Shown: piece by piece, positions 29,252 through 39,735 of the stretch
Layout of the letters: each line of letters begins with the position of its first letter
Numbering within the stretch: the stretch's first letter is position 1
From: Meira nashicola
Taxonomy: Eukaryota; Basidiomycota; Exobasidiomycetes; Exobasidiales; Brachybasidiaceae
DNA: 64,000 bases
Direction: 5' to 3'
Assembly: GCA_001600355.1 (NCBI GenBank)
Contig: BCJU01000003.1
Coordinates: 2,670,519 to 2,734,518 of the forward strand
Position numbers and translations under genes: made by a program
The notes under the pieces: generated by a model
Told to the model about the DNA's origin: nothing
Seen by the model: the letters and a program-made list of their open reading frames with translations, nothing else
Databases searched by the model: none

Positions 29252-29971
29252 TTTGCACAATTTGGAGGAGCAGAGAGAGAGATTTGTATATTCGTGAACG
29301 TCTTAATATACCATTCTTTAATTCATTCTTAATACCCCACTTTCACAATTTAACGAGAGAAGCCAAGAAGATAGCACGTTCCTGCACGCATGGCAAAGTT
29401 AAATTAATAAAAAATAATCATTTTATGCACCTGTACATCTTCTAAATGTCACTATCAATCGAATCGGATAAACAAATCTTGCTGCACTGCATTTCCACTA
29501 GCGCAAAACATGCATCTTAAAACCATATGGTGCAATCTTGCGCGAATTACGAATTCATTCAAACCTTGTCAACTGTCACAGAATGTTCGATTTGATTTTA
29601 TAAAGGCGGTGTTTCTCTTTCTTCTAACGCGAACGTGTTTAATTGCACAAACTCACACAAAAGTTTTAATCGAAACACAAGTGACATTGAATAATGATAT
29701 AAAAGTGCATCTCACAATGCCTGCCCAATAAAGTCAATAGGAAAAAGAAGGGGAGATAGAAATCGAAATTCAGAGAAATAAAAATAAAGAAGGACAGGAA
29801 AAAGAGAAGTTTTAAAAAAAGGTGCTCATGTGCTTGTGCTGGGATATCAGAACTATACAAATGCTATTTGCCTCCTGAACAAAGCCAAACGATGTTTTTG
29901 CCATCGAAATAGGTACGGCAACGCTGGTCGTTCCACTACCACAGTCCAGCGTACCATATTTTTGTTGTGCC
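29252..29971. other. Intergenic stretch, no gene seen
   Basis: 720 bp with the nuclease promoter on the left and the CDC24 3' UTR on the right. AT-rich; only short unsupported ORFs on both strands. Confidence 0.5.
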
Positions 29972-32900
29972 TTAAGAGATAACCAGATCTACGTCTGTTC
30001 CTTGTTGTCTGCTCGTTTCGAATGCCATTTGAACATCTTCATCATCATGCATCAAAATTCGATCTCCATCTTCATCGATATATCGAATTTTGATATTGTC
30101 CACTCTTTTACCGCTAATCAATCGAATCTTTTTCGAAACTTTTTCCGTTAATTCCGTCAAGCCGACATTGGAAAGAACTACAACCACTAATTTATCATCA
30201 TTATGATGAATGACCAACTTTACCGCATTCGAATGGCCGCTTTGCTGCGAATGATTATGCGTTTGTTGTTGCATGTGATGAGGTTGTTGTTGCTGCTGCA
30301 ATGGTGTTACAGGATTACCAGCGTTTGATCTTGCATTATAAGAATTTCCATTATGTGGCTTAAACTGACCGTTAGCTCCCACTGCAGGATTACCGCCCAA
30401 TGTGATAGGTGAAGATGCTGCCGTCGAACCTGGTCGAGAATGTGACGATCGCTGAGAATCAACAGTAGAAATACTTGACGAACTGAATCGTTGTCTGTTC
30501 ACTTGAGCAGCATTATTGGGTACGTGCATCGTTCCATTATTAGAACCATCAACACCACCGCCATTATACGCTGACGAAATCAAAGCAGATTTGGCTGGCA
30601 TAGGTGGATGCGGTCCTGCATTTGCATTTGCATTGTATTGCGCTGGATTACTGGCTGATCTGGATCGACTGTGATGAATATCAGATGACATCGTTCCACG
30701 AGAAGAAGCTGAATCAACTCTTTGTCGAGATCCTTGCATCGTCAAACTTTCCATCTGATCTGCTGTTCCATCGGTATCGTAAGATTGAGCGGAATCATTT
30801 TGTCGTAAAGGAGGTCGTGGGAAAGCATGAGGATGTGCATGTCCGCCTTGACGTAATTGTCTACTACTGGACGCTTTGCGTAATTGCTGCAACCCTGGAG
30901 CACCAGTAGATTCTCCCGTACTGGAAGATGATCCATTTCTGGGCATAGGAGGTTGTGTATTGGGAGAATGAGAGCGCCATTGAGATAATACAGCTGAATC
31001 TTGGTCTTCCGTACGTGCTCTTGGACGTGCATCGGCAGAGAGAGAAAGTTGTCTCTCTCGATGTTCAGCAGGTTGTGAATAACGTCCGCCCATAGGTGTT
31101 GCACGACCTGAAGTGCTCGATCCATCCAAACTCAACATAGATCCATCCATAGCCACGCCGCCATGACCGTTTACATTATCTTCATCTCCCATAGCAACGC
31201 CAGAACGATACATGCCCGCTTGGCTATCTGCTCTAGTGAAAGGGAAAGCAGGCGCCATATCGGTCGATGGTGTTTGAGGGAACAAAGAATGGGAAACAGA
31301 ACCGCTCCTTCTTCCATTTGCCCCAGCTCCGGCCATATTGTATGATCCGGGTGAAACGCCTCCGGTTTGACTGTAATGTGCTGCAATGTGTTGTCTTCGC
31401 GTGTTGACCTCTTCGATTAATCTGTTGATCGATGTTTGCCATAACTTCAATTGCTCTTCATTTTTGCATCGGAGACTGAATGATTCTTGGTCAACATCAC
31501 CGCGCCACCAAACCTGCAAAGAATATTGACCGCCAGCACCCGCACCTAAAACAGAATTGACCTTGCTATTAGCAATCGCACTTGTTACATTGTTGATAAA
31601 GATTCGACCTTTCAATTGTAACGTTGTACGGGGCTTCTTGCCGGGAGGTGTTGGGGTCACTGTCTTTGCCTTGAGTAGAGAATTACTCTTGGAATTCTTT
31701 TTTGGTGCATTAGGCATCACCTCTTTACAGCACAAGAGAATCTTTTCAAACAGATATACATGGTATTCCCTCTCAGTTTCGCTCTTGGATACCATAAAAA
31801 TATCTGAAAGAAGCAAGCTGCCAAATGTGCTGATATTGTGACCTTTCCAATCCTCTACTCGTTCTTCAAGATCGCGTACGATTTGGATATTCTCTTGTAC
31901 TCTTCTTGTTTCATTTACCTTATCTGTGATGCGTCGAATAACCTGCAGTCCATCAACGAGCTCTTGGTAGTATGGCGCATCTGCAGGAGTCTTTTTGAGT
32001 AATGATTCGAGTAACAATGGATACTTGCAAATACGTTGAACAGGTTTAATCAAAAATGTTGGCAATTCATACGAAGGGTCCAAATAATACTCATCCGCTC
32101 CCGGCATTCCGCGCAATCGTAGCAGGTTGGGTGCTTCTAAGCCGATAATATCTAGAGCTTGTGCGTAATTAGCACAGAAAGGCTCGTAAACCGCAAAATC
32201 TGCTTCCATAGTCCGGAACACATGACCAAAATGTTGGTCATCGGCAGGCCTTCGCACGTTTTCCTCCACACAGATCAAGAACCTTCGCTGTACATCCACA
32301 AGCATATTCAAATTTCCAAACAGATTATGGATCGTGTCTGGCGAAACAATGTTATTCTGTGACAATGCACGGCAATAACTTTGCAGAACCTCTAAATCTT
32401 GCACATATTTCCGCTCCGTGTCCAATAATTCTCTCACAATCCAAGCCCGATCGTCTGTCGGCTTTTGCAATTCGTCAGGTACGGAACTTTTGGGTGCTTC
32501 GACCAATAATCCTCGAGATTCAAAGACATCTAATAGCTTACTGATTGTGCGAACCACACTAACGAAACCATTTGTATCATTAAGGTATAATTGCGAAATG
32601 GTAAAGATATCACTTGGATCCCAGCCGAGCTCGCTATTGAGAGCAATGATGAATTTTGCGACCGAACGTTTGCATTCGTTTGCATTGCTTCGATTTGCAT
32701 CAGGATTGATTGGGAGCTCATTACGAGGTTGTAGCTGATTGATGAGCCAACACAAAGGAGCACCTAATCGAAAGCATTGCCACAATTGTGTTACAGGATC
32801 AGATGAAGATATTTCCGGTCTTCTCTTTTCACCATCAATCTCTTGTGCAACTTCGTCACCTGTCAGCAAGAACGTCTCGCCAAATTGTGGAACACACCAT

Positions 32901-33241
32901 AACCTATCCAAGAGTGTCAAACATGCTTGGTAAAGACTTGAACCTGCGATTGCAGGCTTATTACCAATCGTATTAGCTGCAACAGGTGCGCCTGCCGAAA
33001 GGGGTACACCACCAGGTCCAGTTGATATCAAACTGTTTCCTATTCCGCCATCGTTTGGATTTCTGGTTTGTTGTGAAGAAGCCAATGTTGTTGTGCTAGC
33101 GTTCCAAGAGGAAGGTGGACCAGGACTTGGAGAGGGCGGAACAGGTGAAGGTGCGTTGAGAGAATCCAGATATCCAGGACCAGATGAAGAAACAGATTGT
33201 TTGCGTCCTGGCCGAAAGGACGACGCTGTGGAGACGGCCAT
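29972..33241 (-). CDS. CDC24: Rho/Cdc42 guanine nucleotide exchange factor Cdc24
   Basis: 1089 residues. Order (approximate): Ser/Pro-rich N-tail; calponin-like Cdc24 domain (about 95-235, SSLYQACLTLLDRLWCVPQF); DH domain (about 265-445, RAWIVRELLDTERKYVQDLEVL and FLIKPVQRICKYPLLLESLL); PH domain (about 480-620, with a basic insert); a long disordered Ser/Gln-rich linker (about 630-1000); C-terminal PB1 domain (VKLVIHHNDDKLVVVV, IRYIDEDGDRILMHDDEDVQMAF). This is the full Cdc24 layout: it loads Cdc42 with GTP at polarity sites, while PB1 docks on the scaffold Bem1. An in-frame GTG lies 48 bases upstream, but the first ATG, at 33241 in aaacccATGGCC, is the likely start. Confidence 0.93.
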   Translation of the reverse strand: MAVSTASSFRPGRKQSVSSSGPGYLDSLNAPSPVPPSPSPGPPSSWNASTTTLASSQQTRNPNDGGIGNSLISTGPGGVPLSAGAPVAANTIGNKPAIAGSSLYQACLTLLDRLWCVPQFGETFLLTGDEVAQEIDGEKRRPEISSSDPVTQLWQCFRLGAPLCWLINQLQPRNELPINPDANRSNANECKRSVAKFIIALNSELGWDPSDIFTISQLYLNDTNGFVSVVRTISKLLDVFESRGLLVEAPKSSVPDELQKPTDDRAWIVRELLDTERKYVQDLEVLQSYCRALSQNNIVSPDTIHNLFGNLNMLVDVQRRFLICVEENVRRPADDQHFGHVFRTMEADFAVYEPFCANYAQALDIIGLEAPNLLRLRGMPGADEYYLDPSYELPTFLIKPVQRICKYPLLLESLLKKTPADAPYYQELVDGLQVIRRITDKVNETRRVQENIQIVRDLEERVEDWKGHNISTFGSLLLSDIFMVSKSETEREYHVYLFEKILLCCKEVMPNAPKKNSKSNSLLKAKTVTPTPPGKKPRTTLQLKGRIFINNVTSAIANSKVNSVLGAGAGGQYSLQVWWRGDVDQESFSLRCKNEEQLKLWQTSINRLIEEVNTRRQHIAAHYSQTGGVSPGSYNMAGAGANGRRSGSVSHSLFPQTPSTDMAPAFPFTRADSQAGMYRSGVAMGDEDNVNGHGGVAMDGSMLSLDGSSTSGRATPMGGRYSQPAEHRERQLSLSADARPRARTEDQDSAVLSQWRSHSPNTQPPMPRNGSSSSTGESTGAPGLQQLRKASSSRQLRQGGHAHPHAFPRPPLRQNDSAQSYDTDGTADQMESLTMQGSRQRVDSASSRGTMSSDIHHSRSRSASNPAQYNANANAGPHPPMPAKSALISSAYNGGGVDGSNNGTMHVPNNAAQVNRQRFSSSSISTVDSQRSSHSRPGSTAASSPITLGGNPAVGANGQFKPHNGNSYNARSNAGNPVTPLQQQQQPHHMQQQTHNHSQQSGHSNAVKLVIHHNDDKLVVVVLSNVGLTELTEKVSKKIRLISGKRVDNIKIRYIDEDGDRILMHDDEDVQMAFETSRQQGTDVDLVIS

Positions 33242-34546
33242 GGGTTTTGTGGTGGGGAGGGGGAGAGTGTACGGAATATGTGCACTCACTTTGCCCTTTT
33301 TGAGTGTGTGCTTTCGTCTTTTTGTGACGAAAACACGAGGTATGAATTTGAGATTTCACAAAGTTGGAAGCAATTTATCCTGTTAGCAAGAGTTTTTTTT
33401 GCTAAGTGAAATGCTAGAATATATGCTAAAACAGCTCGAAGTAATGCTAGTGTATCGAGTCCAGTCGATGAGAACGGAAGCGTTGAATTTGCCAGCTTTG
33501 AATGCAGTCCTGTCAGCAAGGCAAGAATATTGATGTCGAGAGACCTATTCAACAGGTATTGTGAGATAGCTTTGCCGTTTTATCGAGATGGTTCTAGAAA
33601 CTGTAACAATCTGCGATGGTACCACTCAATGTGAAGCAAGCTTTCAATTCGTACGTGGCGTTCAAGAATATATGCCGTATTTTGGCGTCGAATGGTGCTT
33701 TTTTTTCTTGGATCAAAAAGGCGAACAAGTGGGCGTGCGGTCCGACAATCCGTTCAAAAGTGCAGCAATGCGGATCTTTTTCTTTTAGGCTGAGTGTCCA
33801 GTGAGAACCAATGACATTCGCACTGCCACCACGTTGATCGAAATCGATTTGTCTTTTTATGGTATCTTAAATAGATCTCGTGAATTCCAGGCTCAGCCTC
33901 GGAGTGTCAGAAGCGTCTACTGAATAGCCGAAGTTGATGGCGAAATTTGAGACAGATTTTCAGCAAAATGCTAACTTCTATGTGCAAAGTTTAAAGTCTC
34001 TTTGTCGAACTGGGTTTGAATGATTGCGATCAACAAAGGGAAGAAAGCGTAAACAAGATCCGTAAATCTGGCTAAAGTCGTTCCTTCGTGGCGTCTATTG
34101 TTGTAAAGAAGGCTACAAATGAACTTCGAAAATCGAGAAAAAAGGAACCTAGTAGAATGAAGAAAAGAAGAAACCGAGCCAAATTGAGAAATTAGAACCT
34201 CTAGTGTATGTTGACTTTTTGGACGATCACCGTTAGAAGAAATCGTAAAGAGAAAAAAGAGAAAACAAAGTGAAAGTCAGGAGGATTGTATGGAAAAAGA
34301 TTGGATTGAAATTGGATCAATAAAGGCTTGCATGAACACATAGTAGAGCCCCCTCTCTCTCACGCACACAGACACAAAACACTGTAAACGTAAACCGCGG
34401 CGGGCAAGAAGGATAGGAGATTTACGCACAAAAGGCCACACTGAACAACAAAAATAAATAATAAAAAAGTTATGTTTTGAGAACAATAACAATGTCATGC
34501 ACGCATATAATAATTATGCAAAGTGTAAACACAGTACACCCGCCCT

Positions 34547-34781
34547 GCGCAGCGCAGCGCAAAAGCAAACAAGCACTAGTTTACTATAAAAGCTAAAATC
34601 TTGATTTGCACTACGCGAATTTGTGTGTGTGTGTGTGTAATTGCTGGTGCGAAATGAGTGCAAAAATCAGAGAGAAAGCATAAAGGGTGTATTCAAGCAT
34701 ACCCGGGAAAAAGGGACTGTTTTTGTGCCTCATACAGTTTCCTATAAAAGCTAAAATCGAAAAAACACTTCTGCGCTGCGC
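34547..34781. repeat. Paired 23-bp direct repeats flanked by GCGCWGCGC boxes
   Basis: Copies at 34578-34600 and 34736-34758 agree at 22 of 23 positions; the shared core is ctataaaagctaaaatc. Overlapping GCGCAGCGC boxes lie at 34547-34560, 17 bp before copy 1. A GCGCTGCGC box lies at 34773-34781, 14 bp after copy 2. The composition (TATAAAA plus a GC box) looks like a duplicated promoter module or the ends of a small element. Confidence 0.55.
34622..34638. repeat. (TG)8 microsatellite
   Basis: Seventeen bases of perfect TG between the two 23-bp repeats; non-coding. Confidence 0.9.
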
Positions 34782-36010
34782 ACTCAATGCGCTTTCAAGC
34801 GCCGCTTTGTGTAAAAGAGGGTGAGGAAATAACTAACAAGCGGCGAGCGATTATAAAAATGGGGAAGGGCAGCGCTGCTCATGTAATGGAAGATAACAAA
34901 GGTTGAAATCTGTTATCTGTTTCAGTTGTTAATCATCGTTTGTTCAAATCCTAAACTTACCTTCTGAGCTTTAAAGATCTTGTTTGTCTTGAAGATCTTG
35001 AAAAGCACAGACATTATCTATAACGTGCTACTTGATTTAGAAAAAGAAAGCGTGAGAGTCCGTTCAATTTAATCAGTAAAGGTTGCATACATAGATCAGT
35101 GTGGATGATGCATGTCTTCATGCACGGACATGCAGCCAAAAGGGTGGTTCTGTGTAAACTCGTATTTGAAGCCGCTAAAATAGGGACTGAGAAATTTACA
35201 CCTTCCATACATATGTACCAAGTAGAGTATCTTTTGCTCTAGTCATATCATCAAGGTCATCCGAGAGTACCTTCCAATAAATGATGATAATAAATCTCTT
35301 GTCCAATTTCTCTCGATCATAAAGGAAAACGCGGTCCGAGTGAAAGTCAATCTCCCTTTATGACGAATAAAGGGATAGGAGAATTGCCTTGTGGCAGTAT
35401 ACAAGGTGAAATTGTCAAGACTCATCACAATTATTTTATTGTTTCATGAGCTAATACCAAGGCCTGTTTCGGTCGCCGAAATAAATAAGAGGTCCGTGTA
35501 CATACATTAGCATTTAGCCACATGTGATCACACAAAAGGATACCGAAAAACGCCTGTTAAGCATAATTTCAATCCTAGTCAAAGGAGGACGTGGAATAAA
35601 AGAAACCGTTCCCTTTTGCTGTGTTGTATATCGGAGTGATGAGTCTGGGGATAACTTTCACTATTGAATAATGCATTGAAAGGGGTTTTCTGTTGTCATA
35701 CGTCCTATCAATATGCTGCACAATACAGTCTTTGAGATCTTTTGAGAATTTTTGATAAGTTGTCTCCTTTCCATCAGGATCGTTTTTGAGAAAGAGAAAA
35801 AAAGGATTGATTATTTTCAAGAAGTGAGTTCGGATATAAGATGCTTTCTTACCACTGTATTCTTAAGGCCGCGCACAGGCAAGGAGAAAGGTATGGAAAT
35901 CCAGACCAAAACGCATTCCAAAAATATCCCTATGACATTTTTAAGACTCGCTACGGCACTTAAACAGTGTATCTTAACAATACCTGTCCCGAGAACACCT
36001 GCACTACGCC

Positions 36011-36019
36011 GCGCTGCGC
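36011..36019. other. GCGCWGCGC box
   Basis: Reads GCGCTGCGC in ctacgccgcgctgcgcactg, 195 bp upstream of the PDI1 start codon, so it may lie in that promoter. Confidence 0.5.
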
Positions 36020-36213
36020 ACTGCTGGCGTCACATTCTTCCTGCAACTGCATACGTGTAACATGATGTTCGTGCGTTTTGATCAAATTTAGGCTATTTGT
36101 TTGAATTGAAACATTGTTCCCGAACATCATCTTTTTTGTCTTCCATCATCAACGGGCGATAGGTTTGACATTTTCTTGACTTTACTCATCTACATCATTG
36201 TCAATAATACACA

Positions 36214-37758
36214 ATGAAGTTCTTTAGTGCGCCAAAGATATTGGCGGCCACAACGTTGGCATTCGCCTCTCTACAAATGATCACTGCAGAAGATGCTGCT
36301 GCTGGTGAAGCGACGGGACCATCAGATGTTCTCGATTTAACAAAAGATACTTTTGCAAAAACTGTTGATCCTGAACCATTGATCCTCGTTGAATTCTTTG
36401 CTCCTTGGTGTGGTCATTGTCAAGCATTGAAACCCCATTATGAAGCTGCTGCAACTGAATTAAAGGCAGAAAATATCAAGTTGGCCAAAGTAGACTGTAC
36501 CGTTGAAGAAGATTTGTGCTCCGAACAAGACGTTCGTGGTTATCCTACTTTGAAAGTGTTCCGTAACGGTGTGGCAAAGGAATACGGAGGTCCTCGCAAA
36601 ACAGATGGTATTATTAGTTACATGAAGAAGCAAGCTCTTCCAGCTGTTTCAGCTGTAACAGAAGAGAATTTGGCTCAATTCAAAACAAAGGACAAAGTTG
36701 TTATCGTTTCCTTCCTTGCCGACTCCGATAAGAAGGACCTTGAAGCATTCTCCAAGGTTGCTGAACAACATCGTGATTCATTCTTGTTCGGTCATGCAAG
36801 TGCAGCCGAAACAGCCAAAGCAGCTGGTGTTGATGCACCTGCTGTTATTGTTTACCGCACTTTCGACGAACCAGAAGTTAAGTACACTGGAAAGATTTCT
36901 GATTCGGAAGCTTTGGAGAAATTCATTAAACAAGAGAGTGTTCCATTGATTGACGAAGTTGGTCCCGACAACTTTATGACTTACGCTGAAGCGGGAATTC
37001 CACTTGCATACTACTTTACTGATCCAGAATACAAGGAGAAAGATGCAGACATTGAAAAGCTCAAATCGATCGCCAAAGCAAACCGGGGCAAATTAAACTT
37101 TGTCTGGATTGACGCAATCAAATTTGTTAGTCATGCAAAGGGTCTCAACCTTGACGGTGAACATTGGCCAGCATTTGCCATTCAAGATTTGCAAGCTTCT
37201 TCAAAGTACCCATTGCAAGATTTGGGCAAAGATGTTGAAAAGAGCGTTGGTGACTTTGTTAGCCAATTCACGAAAGGATCGTTGAAGCCTTCAATCAAAT
37301 CTGAACCTGTTCCAACCGAACAAGATGGCCCTGTGTTCGATTTGGTGGCTGATGAATTCGATAAAGTTATGTTTGACGAAAAGAAGGATATCTTTGTTGA
37401 ATTTTATGCACCTTGGTGCGGACATTGCAAGAAATTGGCACCAATTTGGGACAGTTTAGGTGAAGCTTATTCTTCTCACAAGGACAAAGTTGTTATTGCA
37501 AAGATGGATGCAACTGCTAATGATATTCCTCCAAGTGGTGGATTCAATGTCGGAAGTTTCCCAACTATCAAATTCAAGAAAGCAGGATCCAAAGAATTCA
37601 TTGATTATGAAGGTGAACGCACTTTGGATGCTTTTGTTGAATTTGTTACTGAACATGGCAAGAATAAGGTCAAGATTGAATTGCCACCTGTGAATGAAAC
37701 AACTGAAGAGACTGAAAAGAAGGAAGAACAACATGCTCCTAAACACGAAGAATTGTGA
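36214..37758 (+). CDS. PDI1: Protein disulfide isomerase, ER lumen
   Basis: 514 residues with the classical a-b-b'-a' layout. Signal peptide about 1-25; thioredoxin domain a with APWCGHCQ (Cys66/Cys69); two redox-inactive domains (about 150-365); domain a' with APWCGHCK (about Cys402/Cys405); acidic/Lys-rich tail ending in HEEL. HEEL is a variant of HDEL/KDEL and should keep the protein in the ER. It makes and shuffles disulfides in secretory proteins. The codon use is rather even and C-ending codons are more frequent than in neighbours, as expected for a highly expressed gene. ATG 36214 is in a good acaATGaag context. Confidence 0.95.
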   Translation: MKFFSAPKILAATTLAFASLQMITAEDAAAGEATGPSDVLDLTKDTFAKTVDPEPLILVEFFAPWCGHCQALKPHYEAAATELKAENIKLAKVDCTVEEDLCSEQDVRGYPTLKVFRNGVAKEYGGPRKTDGIISYMKKQALPAVSAVTEENLAQFKTKDKVVIVSFLADSDKKDLEAFSKVAEQHRDSFLFGHASAAETAKAAGVDAPAVIVYRTFDEPEVKYTGKISDSEALEKFIKQESVPLIDEVGPDNFMTYAEAGIPLAYYFTDPEYKEKDADIEKLKSIAKANRGKLNFVWIDAIKFVSHAKGLNLDGEHWPAFAIQDLQASSKYPLQDLGKDVEKSVGDFVSQFTKGSLKPSIKSEPVPTEQDGPVFDLVADEFDKVMFDEKKDIFVEFYAPWCGHCKKLAPIWDSLGEAYSSHKDKVVIAKMDATANDIPPSGGFNVGSFPTIKFKKAGSKEFIDYEGERTLDAFVEFVTEHGKNKVKIELPPVNETTEETEKKEEQHAPKHEEL

Positions 37759-38121
37759 AGATTGTTCACCCCCATCTGCACATTTTTTTGCACTTCGCTG
37801 TGTTTCTTCTGCCCCGCTCTACATCATCTTTTCAGCACCTTCCTTAATCACCAATTAAGGATGTAAAATACACTCTACCTAAATTCAATATTCATTTCAG
37901 TCTAGTGATGATGGTTAAGAAATTGAGATTGAGATCATATGACAACAGATAGATTAATGGAAACAGCATTTCCTTAGCGCCATTATGAGCTGAGAGGAAG
38001 ATGAAGAGAAAAGATTTGGCTACACTACCATGAAAGAAGATGAGAGCGAGAGAAAAACCCGGAAATGAAGAAGAGTTGATGTTTTTTTTTGGTTGCGAAT
38101 CCATCTTTTGTTGCTTTTGCT
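37759..38121. other. Convergent intergenic stretch
   Basis: 363 bp between the stops of PDI1 (+) and the zinc-finger gene (-). It includes a small palindrome (ccttaatcaccaattaagg, 37841-37859) that could form a terminator-like hairpin in the PDI1 3' UTR. Nothing coding. Confidence 0.5.
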
Positions 38122-39735
38122 TTATTTCAAAGTTGTTGATGATGGTGTTGGAGTTGTGGAACGATCATGCTGTTTTGGAGACAATTTTTGCGTTACAGTT
38201 GTTGTTGTTGTTGATGTTGGTGGTTGAATTGCTGCTTTACAGATTGGTAATAATCTATTTTCGATTTGATGATTTACTCCATTACCAACAGCTGATGTTG
38301 CTGTATTTGATGACGATGTTGTGGTTGTAGGAGTGAAAGAATATCTTTTTTCGTTTGCACATGGTACAACGATTTCATCCTTTTCATTTGCTGCACTAAC
38401 TGTAATCTTTTCAAATTTTTCATCTTGATTGTTGTTGTTGTTGTTTTCAATCTTTATCTTTTTATTTGAGAATTGATTTGGAAGATTAAAGATGCTTTGA
38501 TGATTGTTGTTGTTGTTGCTTGTTGCTGTTAACTTGCATTTCGATCCAAACCAAAGACCATGAAAATCGATTTGATCTTCTTCGATAGGTGTTGCACCTC
38601 CACTTTTTGCAACTTTATTCTCGTTAAAACCACCACCGAATCCATTATTGTTTGTTGTTGATGTTGCTGTTGTGAAAGTAGTCGAAAATGGATTTAAAGA
38701 ACTTAAGACTGAAGAACTATGAGCATGTCGGGTAAGTTCAATTCGATTTCCAGATTGTGGTGATGATTCAAACGAAGGTTTCGTAGAAATTAAAGGAGAA
38801 TGAACTGGACTTGGTTGAACTGAATAAAAAGGTCGATTGTTGATTGTTTGACCAAAAGATGATTGATGAAAGTGAGAATTCCATTGTTGATGTTGATGTT
38901 GTTGTTGTTGATCAGATACGGATACATTTTGAAATGAATATGCTAATGCATCGTATTCTGTCGTGCTTTTTGTTGGTGTTGGGGTTGATGTAGGATTGTT
39001 GTGATATAATGGAGTTTGAGATCCATTTGTTGTTGGAGTCATTCGTTTGGTTAACGAAGCCACCAAATCAGCTGATGGTTCCATTCCTGCTGCAAGTTGA
39101 GCTGCAACTGCTGCTCCATTCACGATCGAACGACTCATTTCATTATTTTGATCTGCTAAAGGATAACAACGCATACAAACTCTACGTCTTCTCCAATTAA
39201 CGAATCCACATTTCGAACAAACCCAATCACCAGGTTGAACGCACATTGGTCCATTATTACCTGTATTCACGATTGGTGGATTATTTTGTTGTTGAATAAT
39301 TCCATTTCCTCCTCCGTTTAAACAACCATTATTATTATTTGGATTGGAAATATTTGGATTAATTCCAGGTCCAAATTGAACTCCTAAACTTGCTAATTTA
39401 ACTGCAGAAGCAATATTTGATGAAGGTGAAGAAGTTGTAACGATTGGTGAATATGTTGCAAATTGTGCTTGTTGTTGTTGTTCAATAGTATTGTTTGCCA
39501 TTAATTTGGCAGCATGTTGCATTGCTAGAGCAGGTAATGCATTTGCAAACAAAGATTGTCCAATAACACTCTGTTGTTGTGGTGCTTCAATCATCAATCC
39601 TTCTTCAGATTGTAAGGGCTTCATTGGAAGTGAAGATGGAGTTGTTCTTGGAATGTTGCTGCTATTGTTCGATTGATGATGACCGCTAAGATATTCAAGT
39701 TTGATCGGTTGATCAATTTCTTCTTGTACTTGCAT
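38122..39735 (-). CDS. RanBP2-type zinc-finger protein with Asn/Gln-rich disordered regions
   Basis: 537 residues. The only folded part visible is one RanBP2 zinc finger at 170-191: DWVCSKCGFVNWRRRRVCMRC, with Cys173, 176, 187 and 190 and the W...N pattern that in this family binds single-stranded RNA (GGU-like) or ubiquitin. Everything else is low complexity: poly-Asn (NNNNN near 134 and again after 395), Gln runs, and Ser/Thr-rich tails (TTTTTVTQKLSPK). Such composition resembles yeast Asn-rich RNA-binding proteins such as Nrp1, which carries RanBP2 fingers plus an RRM, but no RRM is present here. A role in RNA binding and granule formation is inferred. ATG 39735 is the first in frame. TTG/TTA-rich DNA reflects the Asn/Gln codons. 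Confidence 0.75.
   Translation of the reverse strand: MQVQEEIDQPIKLEYLSGHHQSNNSSNIPRTTPSSLPMKPLQSEEGLMIEAPQQQSVIGQSLFANALPALAMQHAAKLMANNTIEQQQQAQFATYSPIVTTSSPSSNIASAVKLASLGVQFGPGINPNISNPNNNNGCLNGGGNGIIQQQNNPPIVNTGNNGPMCVQPGDWVCSKCGFVNWRRRRVCMRCYPLADQNNEMSRSIVNGAAVAAQLAAGMEPSADLVASLTKRMTPTTNGSQTPLYHNNPTSTPTPTKSTTEYDALAYSFQNVSVSDQQQQHQHQQWNSHFHQSSFGQTINNRPFYSVQPSPVHSPLISTKPSFESSPQSGNRIELTRHAHSSSVLSSLNPFSTTFTTATSTTNNNGFGGGFNENKVAKSGGATPIEEDQIDFHGLWFGSKCKLTATSNNNNNHQSIFNLPNQFSNKKIKIENNNNNNQDEKFEKITVSAANEKDEIVVPCANEKRYSFTPTTTTSSSNTATSAVGNGVNHQIENRLLPICKAAIQPPTSTTTTTVTQKLSPKQHDRSTTPTPSSTTLK

Larger units (their letters stand above)
33242..36213. other. 2.97-kb gene-free interval between CDC24 and PDI1
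   Basis: Both neighbours start outward from it, so it contains both promoters. Short ORFs on either strand show no recognisable domain. Notable content: two 23-bp direct repeats and GCGCWGCGC boxes at 34547-34781, a TG microsatellite, and a third box at 36011. A tRNA-like B-box word at 34941 has no tRNA around it. A long regulatory region or an unannotated non-coding transcript is possible. Confidence 0.5.

Noticed and set aside
33242..33289. N-terminal extension of CDC24 starting at GTG
   Set aside because: GTG is not a normal start in fungi, and an ATG in good context follows at 33241. The same reasoning removes a GTG extension of the oxygenase (57104) and a TTG extension of the nuclease (29260).
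34941..34951. tRNA B-box-like word (tgttcaaatcc); a similar word on - near 10905
   Set aside because: No A box, acceptor stem or anticodon arm at the right distance.
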